Source of the DNA: Chryseobacterium sp. KLBC 52
Lineage (GTDB): Bacteria; Bacteroidota; Bacteroidia; Flavobacteriales; Weeksellaceae
Length of the DNA stretch: 64,000 bases
Assembly: GCF_003347605.1 (NCBI RefSeq)
Contig: NZ_QDFZ01000014.1
Span: 62,001-126,000 of the forward strand
Direction: 5' to 3'
Position 1 is the first letter of the stretch. Each line of letters begins with the position of its first letter. The position numbers and the translations under genes were made by a program. Under the pieces are notes generated by a model, which searched no databases, had not been told where the DNA came from, and saw nothing but the letters and a program-made list of their open reading frames with translations. Positions 58,199-64,000 of this stretch are shown one piece after another.

Positions 58199-59794
58199 TT
58201 ACAATCCCAGTTTCTTTTTGATGGCTTCCATTTCTGTTTCCATCTTTTTAATTTTGGTTTTCTGCTCTTCTATTTCAGTCTGCTGATCCTGAATAGCTTT
58301 TGTAAGGGCAGGAACAAGTGAAGCATAGTCAACAGCCCAGGCCTCTCTGGTATCATCTTTTGGTTTATAGACGGCTTCAGGAATTAGTTTATAAAGATCC
58401 TGTGCCAGAAATCCGATTTTATGTTGAGTCTTCTGTGCCGGATTCACAGCCGGTTTACCTTCTTTAATCTGATTGTTGGCAGACAGCTCGTATTGTTTCG
58501 GCTGCAATGCCATAATGGTAGTAAGACCATATCCTATTTCTTTAACCTGAGTTTTTAAACGCGTATCCGAAGTATTGACAAAACCACCTGCTGCACTCAC
58601 CAATCCGTTACCATCAATCGTCACCTTAGTGCTTCCGTTATAACTGTACTTAAATCCTTCCGCCCCAAGGTAAATCTGAGTTACAGAGCCATTCAGCGTG
58701 TTGTATCCGCTTAAATCTAGATGCCCTTTGGTGGCCGCCACTTTATTTCCGCCAATACCGCCAACTTCCGGTCTGTTCATATTGATATCTCCATTACCAT
58801 CGATGTCAAGCATACTGTTAACGCTGTTACCATAATAATATCTAAGCCCTGTAGTCCCAACGGTTACCTGAGCAAATGCAGGATTGTTGCTGTTTCCTTT
58901 TAAGGTAAGAAGACCATTGAAAGCATTCACAGAATTACCGGCAGCCCCAAACGCTGTAATATCACCGTCTCCATTGAAGTTAAGCTTTCTGTCTCCATTA
59001 AAAAGATAATCTCCTCCATTGGCCTGGCTGAGTTTCAACTGGGCAACATTATTATTTCCCGCTATCGTTAGCGCGCCACCTATATTGTTTATAATTCCTG
59101 CACTGGCTCCACCTTCTGTTGTTTTGGTAGAAGAGTTCAGGAACATATCCATAGAACTTCCTACATCATTAGTAAGTCTTAAAAGAGCGGAAGCATTAGT
59201 TCCGGAATTCGTGTTGCTGATGGATGTCAATCCTGCACCATCTACATTGCTTCTGAAATATAAGGCTTTGTCCAGATAATCAATCGCTGTATTCTGTAAA
59301 AGTGTACCGCCAAGTCTCACATCCTGCCCTGCAGCTGTAAGCCCGTTGCTTGCCGTCACATTTGCACTTCCTGAAATTTCCCATGTAGAAGCAGCTCCCG
59401 TAAGACCGGTACTGATGAGCTGCAGGCTCTGATTAGGACCTACTGCCATACTTACATTACCATTAATGGTTTCTGACGCTGCGGGAGCTATTGTAACGGT
59501 AAAAGCCGTATTATTTTTGATCGTATACAGACGTCCTTTGAAATTACCTGCACCGGATATTGATGTCGGTAATGTAAAAACCGCGTTGGCCGTTCCGTTA
59601 TACGAGATATGAAAATCAGCAGCAGTAAGTGTATACGCTGCGGCAGTAACAGTGCTGTATTTTGCAGCTAATGATCCGTTCACATCCAGTGTTGAACCTG
59701 GTTTAGCTGTATTGATTCCGACACTTTGGGCAGACACAATACCATAAGAGAGCAAAGCTGCTGCTACTGATAATGTAGTAAAGTTTTTAAACAT
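58199..59794 (-). CDS. Exported tail-fibre-domain protein with C-terminal S74 chaperone-like domain
   Basis: The 531-residue precursor has a signal peptide ending near VSAQ. A low-complexity, Asn/Gly-rich strand region (about 25-400) resembles bacterial tail-fibre or adhesin shafts. The C-terminal peptidase S74-type domain (about 405-530) contains TSDTRLKTQVKEIG (Ser409, Lys414), IGFLAQDLYKLIPEAV and VDYASLVPALTKAIQDQQ. A trimerisation coiled coil with alternating Glu/Lys closes it. S74 domains chaperone and cleave themselves from fibre proteins. No phage genes are nearby, so it is probably a surface or secreted protein of the host. Confidence 0.85.
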   Translation of the reverse strand: MFKNFTTLSVAAALLSYGIVSAQSVGINTAKPGSTLDVNGSLAAKYSTVTAAAYTLTAADFHISYNGTANAVFTLPTSISGAGNFKGRLYTIKNNTAFTVTIAPAASETINGNVSMAVGPNQSLQLISTGLTGAASTWEISGSANVTASNGLTAAGQDVRLGGTLLQNTAIDYLDKALYFRSNVDGAGLTSISNTNSGTNASALLRLTNDVGSSMDMFLNSSTKTTEGGASAGIINNIGGALTIAGNNNVAQLKLSQANGGDYLFNGDRKLNFNGDGDITAFGAAGNSVNAFNGLLTLKGNSNNPAFAQVTVGTTGLRYYYGNSVNSMLDIDGNGDINMNRPEVGGIGGNKVAATKGHLDLSGYNTLNGSVTQIYLGAEGFKYSYNGSTKVTIDGNGLVSAAGGFVNTSDTRLKTQVKEIGYGLTTIMALQPKQYELSANNQIKEGKPAVNPAQKTQHKIGFLAQDLYKLIPEAVYKPKDDTREAWAVDYASLVPALTKAIQDQQTEIEEQKTKIKKMETEMEAIKKKLGL

Positions 59795-60162
59795 TATTAT
59801 TTGATTATGAGTTATTAATGAAGTGAAGAAATCTCAGGAACAATTGATATTCAGAGTCTTTTCAACAGATTGGGGACTTTAGCTACCAGTCTCCCCGAAA
59901 GACTAAAATGAAGAAAATCACGATTATATTTTTCATTGTTTCCCGTTTTTATTGAGTACAAAACTAAATTTTCCGAAAGCTTTTCCGGAAAAACACCTGT
60001 AAGAAAATTGCCACCCGGATGTGGAAAAATTATTACAAAACAGACCATGAAAGCTCATTAATTATTTGTATAAAACAGAACCTGAAATAATTTTTCAGCA
60101 ATACCGGAGAAGTTCCTGATGAAAATGAATTATCTTTATATTTCACAAAATTTTTACAACCT
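59795..60162. other. Intergenic region between divergent S74-domain and phzF genes
   Basis: This 368-base region should contain promoters for both genes. I see no clear -7 box in consensus form, no palindrome and no small gene worth reporting. Confidence 0.4.
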
Positions 60163-60951
60163 ATGAAGTTAGAATTATATCAGATAGATGCTTTTACAGA
60201 ATCTGTTTTCCATGGAAATCCGGCTGGTGTTGTTCCATTAAAAAATTGGTTACCCGATGAAATCCTTTTAAAAATAGCCCGTGAAAATGCCGTAGCAGAA
60301 ACCGCTTTCTTTATTGACAATGGAGATCGTGTTCATCTGAGATGGTTTACCCCGGAAATAGAGATGGATTTATGCGGACATGCTACCCTTGCTACCGCTC
60401 ATTGTCTTGTTTCCATCTTACATTATCAGAGTGATAGAATCATTTTTGAAACAAAAAGCGGTGAACTGACGGTAGATGTTAAAGATGGGATGTACTATAT
60501 GGATTTTCCATCAAGGATGCCCGAAACCTCTACTCTTCCGGATATCATATCCAGATCACTCAATATTCAGCCTAAGGAAGTCTTTAAAGCAAGAGATTAT
60601 GTGTTGGTATATGATTCTGAAGAGGATGTAAAAAAGATCTGCATTGAAAGATCTGTTTTTGATCTTATCAACCTGGATCCGGGTGGTGTTATCGTGACCG
60701 CAACAGGCACTGATTGTGATTTTGTATCAAGATACTTTACCCCGCAGTCCTCTATTCTTGAAGATCCGGTAACCGGCTCTGCACACTGCTCACTGATTCC
60801 CTTCTGGTCATCAAGATTAGGAAAAGATCAGCTTTTTGCCCGCCAGATCTCTGAAAGAGGCGGAGAACTCTATTGTGAGAACAAAAATGAAAGGGTAATT
60901 GTAGCGGGGAAAGCCCAAACGTATTCTGCAGGGCATTTTTGGATAGAATAG
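60163..60951 (+). CDS. PhzF-family epimerase/isomerase-like protein
   Basis: The 262-residue protein has the two-fold diaminopimelate-epimerase-like fold of the PhzF family. GNPAGVVPL is at residues 18-26, a Glu46 proton donor lies in NAVAETAFF, and GHATLATAH, SILEDPVTGSAHC and ERGGELYC follow. PhzF proteins isomerise or cyclise small molecules. No other phenazine genes are nearby, so the phenazine label is only the family name. It is a single gene, convergent with Hsp20. Confidence 0.9.
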   Translation: MKLELYQIDAFTESVFHGNPAGVVPLKNWLPDEILLKIARENAVAETAFFIDNGDRVHLRWFTPEIEMDLCGHATLATAHCLVSILHYQSDRIIFETKSGELTVDVKDGMYYMDFPSRMPETSTLPDIISRSLNIQPKEVFKARDYVLVYDSEEDVKKICIERSVFDLINLDPGGVIVTATGTDCDFVSRYFTPQSSILEDPVTGSAHCSLIPFWSSRLGKDQLFARQISERGGELYCENKNERVIVAGKAQTYSAGHFWIE

Positions 60952-61049
60952 ATTTTCTGCATAATGACATTCACCAGATATGCTGGAATTACAATCCTAG
61001 AATTATTCGGTTAAAGGATTTAAGTTGATCTGCACTTTCAAAAATTATA

Positions 61050-61078
61050 AAAAAAACTGGCTACTCTTTCGGTAGCCA
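61050..61078 (-). terminator. Terminator between phzF-like and Hsp20 genes
   Basis: TGGCTAC (61058-61064) pairs with GTAGCCA (61072-61078). On the minus strand it is followed by eight T's, so it ends the Hsp20 transcript, and it may also work from the other side. Confidence 0.85.
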
Positions 61079-61093
61079 ATTTTGTAATTATTT

Positions 61094-61546
61094 CTATGAT
61101 ATTTCAATCATTCTGGGTGGTTTCTGCTTCGCCTCTTCTTTTTTGGGAATGGTTAACATTAAAAGGCCATTTTCATATTTTGCATTAATGCTATCCTGAT
61201 CCACAACATCTTTCGGAAGCTCAAAACTTCTCTGGAAGGATTGATAACTGAATTCTCTTCGTGTGAAATTGTCATCTTTTGACTCTTTACGATCTTCCTT
61301 CGTTGATGAAATGGTAAGCAGGTTACCATCCAGCCTGATCTGAAAATCATTTTTATCCATACCTGGTGCTGCAACCTGAACTTCATAAGCCTCTCCATTC
61401 TCCTTTATATTGACCGATGGTACGGTTGTACTGGTAGATGAGTAATTGTTATTGCCCCAGTTAAAAAGTTCACGACCAAAAAAATCATCAAAGACATTTG
61501 AAAAGCCCAAATTGCTGTTTCCGTTTTTTCTTATTAGATTATTCAT
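61094..61546 (-). CDS. Hsp20/alpha-crystallin small heat-shock protein
   Basis: The 150-residue protein has an N-terminal flexible part with GNSNLGFSNVFDDFFGR. The alpha-crystallin domain (about 45-140) contains KENGEAYEVQVAAPGMDKND and the ISSTKEDRKESKDDNFTRRE region. NAKYENGLLMLTIPK and a short PRMIEIS tail close it. It is an ATP-independent holdase that binds unfolding proteins. ATG at 61546 is chosen because family members begin MxxLIRxN; an ATG three codons earlier exists. Confidence 0.94.
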   Translation of the reverse strand: MNNLIRKNGNSNLGFSNVFDDFFGRELFNWGNNNYSSTSTTVPSVNIKENGEAYEVQVAAPGMDKNDFQIRLDGNLLTISSTKEDRKESKDDNFTRREFSYQSFQRSFELPKDVVDQDSINAKYENGLLMLTIPKKEEAKQKPPRMIEIS

Positions 61547-62037
61547 TGTAATCATTTTTAATTAAGTTTAACAATCATTAAAAAACACGTCAGCTGGCCA
61601 GCTGTACATAAAAATTTGCAAAAAAAATACCATTTGAGTACGAGTGAAATTTTTTCCGATCTTCTGTCATTTTTTCAGTATTTATGACACAAAGCCTTGA
61701 TTCTTAGAATATTCAATATTTTTAATAGTTATCATACATCCTAAAAGTTCAAGGATAAAGAATTTTCCAAAAAATTCGAAAATTACTTTGGAAAAGATGT
61801 GATTAAACTGTATTAGCTTAAATAATATTTCTAATAATAGTCTATTTCTACAATATAAAATAAACTAAAGTGTGGTGCATTGTATTTTTATATTTCAAAA
61901 GTATTTTATCTTAATTTTATTTGTAATTTAACAATCCGAGCTAAGTATCACGTATAGAATAACTTGATGCAAACCTGAGATATATCCGTATTGTAACAAG
62001 AAAAAAGATAATTAAAAGATTGCAATAAAATTGTACC
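61547..62037. other. AT-rich intergenic region upstream of the heat-shock gene
   Basis: This 491-base region has a perfect 14-base palindrome CAGCTGGCCAGCTG at 61591-61604, between the Hsp20 start and its probable promoter. TGTCAT and ATGACA arms separated by 13 bases occur near 61667-61691. Either may be a heat-shock or operator element. No gene was found. It divides Hsp20 from the divergent YhhN gene. Confidence 0.5.
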
Positions 62038-62688
62038 ATGATAAAATCTGTCAATATCAAATTGTTATTAGTCCTTCTTGCGATTGTTTTTGCATTTGAT
62101 TTAGTATTTATAGCTAGGGATCATAGTTCCTGGCGGTTTTTTACCAAGCCACTGTTGTTACCTATTATTATCTGGTTGTATTTTACTTATTCTAAACAAA
62201 ATGTATTTCGGATCAACCAATGGTTTTTGTCTGGATTAATTTTGAGCTTTTTGGGTGATGTGTTTTTGTTATTTGGATGGGGATTTATGCCCGGTTTGGG
62301 CAGCTTTTTGTTGGCTCATATTTGTTACATCATTTATTTTTTTAAGATTAAAAAGAAAAATGCATGGAGTTGGCTTCCCTTTGTTTTTCTATATTTAGGC
62401 TCATTTATTTACTCTATATATCCTTATTTAAACGAAATGAAGATACCCGTGGTGATTTACGGAATTACCATTGCTACGATGCTGTATTTCAGTATCAGAA
62501 CTTATTCTTTAGTATTAATCCTGGGAGCTGTTTTGTTTGTAATATCAGATTCTGTATTGGCCATTAATATTTTCGTACAGCATAGTGTCGGGAAAGAACT
62601 TATTGTGATGATTACTTATGTTTTAGCCCAATTGATGCTGGTGTTGGGAGTGGTTGGTATTGAAAAAAAGAACAGAATTATCCGATAA
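62038..62688 (+). CDS. YhhN/TMEM86-type lysoplasmalogenase family protein
   Basis: The 216-residue membrane protein has about eight hydrophobic segments. The YhhN family pattern shows as FFTKPLLLPIIIWLYF near the start, LILSFLGDVFLLFGW in the third helix and LFVISDSVLAINIF near the end. The two acidic motifs (SFLGD and ISDS) are the conserved putative active residues of the lysoplasmalogenase family, which hydrolyse the vinyl ether bond of lysoplasmalogens. The gene is followed after 11 bases by a sterol-desaturase family gene that may also act on ether lipids. Confidence 0.88.
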   Translation: MIKSVNIKLLLVLLAIVFAFDLVFIARDHSSWRFFTKPLLLPIIIWLYFTYSKQNVFRINQWFLSGLILSFLGDVFLLFGWGFMPGLGSFLLAHICYIIYFFKIKKKNAWSWLPFVFLYLGSFIYSIYPYLNEMKIPVVIYGITIATMLYFSIRTYSLVLILGAVLFVISDSVLAINIFVQHSVGKELIVMITYVLAQLMLVLGVVGIEKKNRIIR

Positions 62689-62699
62689 AATCAAGCCTT

Positions 62700-63680
62700 A
62701 TGAAAAGAAAAGATAACCATTTTTTTCATAGTATTGGCCTGTTCTGTCCATTGGATTTTACTGATCCTGTTACTTATTTTATTCCTGTGTTTATCTTGTT
62801 GATAGTAGGGGAAATATTTTTGTATCAGATTCCTCAAAAAGTATTCACAAAAAGACTCATCAAAGATAATGTATCGAGTATCGGATTGGGGATAGGGGCA
62901 GTAATGTTAGACTTTGGGATGAAAGCTATTTCATTATCCTACTTTTTTTGGATTTACAATCATTTTAGACTTACCGATATTTTCGGGATCAAAGATTTTA
63001 ATAAATTCTTCACTTTACAATGGCATGCAGATCACTGGTGGCTTTGGTTATTGGTTATGATTGTTCAGGATTTTGGCTTTTACTGGCATCATCGATTGAG
63101 TCATAAAATCAGATTATTTTGGACAGGTCATGTCAATCATCATTCGGCTACTCATTTGAGTTTTGCTATTGCATTGCGTCAGGGATGGTTTGAAATCATA
63201 TATCGGGACATTTGGTATATCCCTTTTATCATTATTGGTTTTCATCCTATTATGATTGCTATGATGCATCAATTTAACCTGATTTTTCAGTTTTGGCCGC
63301 ATACCAATGCTATTGGAAAATTAGGGTGGTTCGACAAAGTATTCAATTCTCCATCCAACCATCGGGTGCATCATTCCCGAAAAGTTGAGGATTTAGATAA
63401 TAACTATGGGGGCATTTTGATGATTTGGGATCATCTTTTCGGCACATACAAAGCGGAAGAAAAGAAAACGACAGATTACGGAATCTATCATAACATTAAT
63501 ACTTATAATGTCTTTCATATCGTCTTTGATGAGTTTGGAAATATGATAAAGGATGTCCGAAATGCACCGACATGGAAAGCGAAACTGGGGTATATATTCA
63601 ATGCTCCGGGCTGGCATCATCATGATAAAGATGAGCGGATTTCTACTTTGAAGCGGGAATTAAAAGAAAAGATGAATTGA
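62700..63680 (+). CDS. Sterol desaturase/fatty-acid hydroxylase family, alkylglycerol-monooxygenase-like
   Basis: The 326-residue membrane protein has the three His boxes of the family: HHRLSH (130-135), HVNHH (144-148) and HRVHH (221-225), which bind a di-iron centre. About four hydrophobic segments precede and separate them. The FGFYWHHRLSHKIRLFW context resembles alkylglycerol monooxygenase (TMEM195) and bacterial relatives. Such enzymes oxidise the O-alkyl bond of ether lipids. With the adjacent YhhN-type gene this suggests ether-lipid turnover. A plain sterol or fatty-acid hydroxylase remains possible. Confidence 0.88.
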   Translation: MKRKDNHFFHSIGLFCPLDFTDPVTYFIPVFILLIVGEIFLYQIPQKVFTKRLIKDNVSSIGLGIGAVMLDFGMKAISLSYFFWIYNHFRLTDIFGIKDFNKFFTLQWHADHWWLWLLVMIVQDFGFYWHHRLSHKIRLFWTGHVNHHSATHLSFAIALRQGWFEIIYRDIWYIPFIIIGFHPIMIAMMHQFNLIFQFWPHTNAIGKLGWFDKVFNSPSNHRVHHSRKVEDLDNNYGGILMIWDHLFGTYKAEEKKTTDYGIYHNINTYNVFHIVFDEFGNMIKDVRNAPTWKAKLGYIFNAPGWHHHDKDERISTLKRELKEKMN

Positions 63681-64000
63681 TGGTTGTCTTGCATGAAAAG
63701 TGTAAATTACTGATAAAAACTCTTTATCAATTCAGAAACAGACATCAACCTTCTACGACTTGTTAGACAAAGTAATTCCCTCAACAATTTGGAGGGAATT
63801 TTTATCTTGAAATACTTCGTAATAAAATAAAGTCACCATATAGCGCTTTAAATAATTGATTACTGAAAACAAATAGCAAATTAAGTTCCAGACACTTTTT
63901 TAGCAACTTTAAAATGCTTAAAATATAATTGAATTTATGTACAAAGCTTTCCTGGTTAAAAAAAGTGTTAAGAAAATAAATTTTCATTACTCTAATTCAA
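63681..64000. other. Right-edge intergenic region
   Basis: These 320 bases contain the terminator at 63774-63805 and then AT-rich sequence. A 61-codon minus frame near the edge has no family resemblance and is not called. Confidence 0.45.
63774..63805 (+). terminator. Terminator of the YhhN/hydroxylase operon
   Basis: AATTCCCTC (63774-63782) pairs with GAGGGAATT (63792-63800) and is followed by TTTTA. It lies about 95 bases past the stop codon. Confidence 0.82.

Noticed and set aside
58199..59794. Prophage origin of the tail-fibre-like gene
   Set aside because: No phage structural, lysis or integrase gene was seen in the window, and the protein has a signal peptide.
59851..60048. 65-codon minus frame upstream of the S74-domain gene
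   Set aside because: No family resemblance, and it lies in the promoter region.
63802..63987. 61-codon frame on the minus strand at the right edge
   Set aside because: Low-complexity Leu/Phe/Lys composition, AT-rich DNA and no recognisable domain or operon context.

Overview
The window reads as a chromosomal segment of a flavobacterium, most likely Chryseobacterium or a close relative. The evidence is AT-rich DNA, TAnnTTTG-type -7 promoter elements in place of sigma70 boxes, few Shine-Dalgarno sequences, and typical Bacteroidota families: a TonB-dependent receptor with a DUF4249 partner, a DUF2723/GT117 membrane protein, DUF6428 in an arsenic operon, Haem_bd and DUF2147 proteins, and many AraC regulators. 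No rRNA, CRISPR array, transposase, integrase or phage structural operon was seen. The genus call is inference from gene content, not from a marker gene.

Layout. 1-7 kb: a TPR regulator-like protein running off the left edge, a GNAT gene broken by an in-frame stop, an alpha/beta hydrolase, a P-type cation ATPase and a haem-binding c-type protein. 7.3-11.7 kb: three identical tRNA-Lys(UUU) genes on the minus strand, each with the same promoter and hairpin-rich leader and its own terminator. Between them lie two Cys-nucleophile hydrolases, an AraC regulator and a 53-residue orphan protein. 11.9-18.8 kb: a DJ-1/PfpI protein with a GlxA-type regulator, then a TolC-HlyD-MFS efflux operon with a divergent AraC gene. 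18.8-23.3 kb: a nitric-oxide defence cluster (NsrR-like Rrf2 regulator, 4-TM protein, lipoprotein cytochrome c, RIC iron-sulfur repair protein, quinol NO reductase) in which a shared inverted-repeat operator precedes three genes. 23.3-30.3 kb: a structured MITE-like repeat, GT117, an SDR, a RidA-like protein, a Crp-family regulator and a TlpA-like thioredoxin.

30.7-38 kb: TonB receptor plus DUF4249 lipoprotein, YoaK, a Crp/Fnr regulator with a palindromic promoter, a VOC protein, a nested palindromic repeat, an exported hydrolase and an ACT protein. 38.4-40.8 kb: a histidine kinase and LuxR-type response regulator with overlapping genes. 41.5-44.2 kb: a VWA protein and a chelatase-like AAA+ ATPase. 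44.3-48.3 kb: an NTF2-like protein, AraC/GyrI regulator, lipoprotein agmatine-deiminase-family enzyme and exported class II cyclic-nucleotide phosphodiesterase. 48.4-51 kb: the arsenic operon arsR-DUF6428-arsC-like-acr3 with two identical operators.

51-58 kb: an exported HExxH protein, AraC regulators, a hexapeptide acetyltransferase, a third Cys-nucleophile hydrolase with a paralogous AraC regulator, and an SDR-DUF2147-TM-AraC operon. 58-64 kb: an S74 tail-fibre-domain protein, PhzF, Hsp20, and a YhhN lysoplasmalogenase next to an alkylglycerol-monooxygenase-like sterol desaturase, which together suggest ether-lipid breakdown. The main themes are stress and toxicant defence (NO, arsenite, drugs, heat) and transcription factors beside small enzyme sets. 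No wholly new multi-gene defence system was recognised. The strongest leads are the NO-cluster operator, the duplicated tRNA-Lys leaders, the structured repeats, the ether-lipid pair and the paralogous hydrolase/AraC loci.
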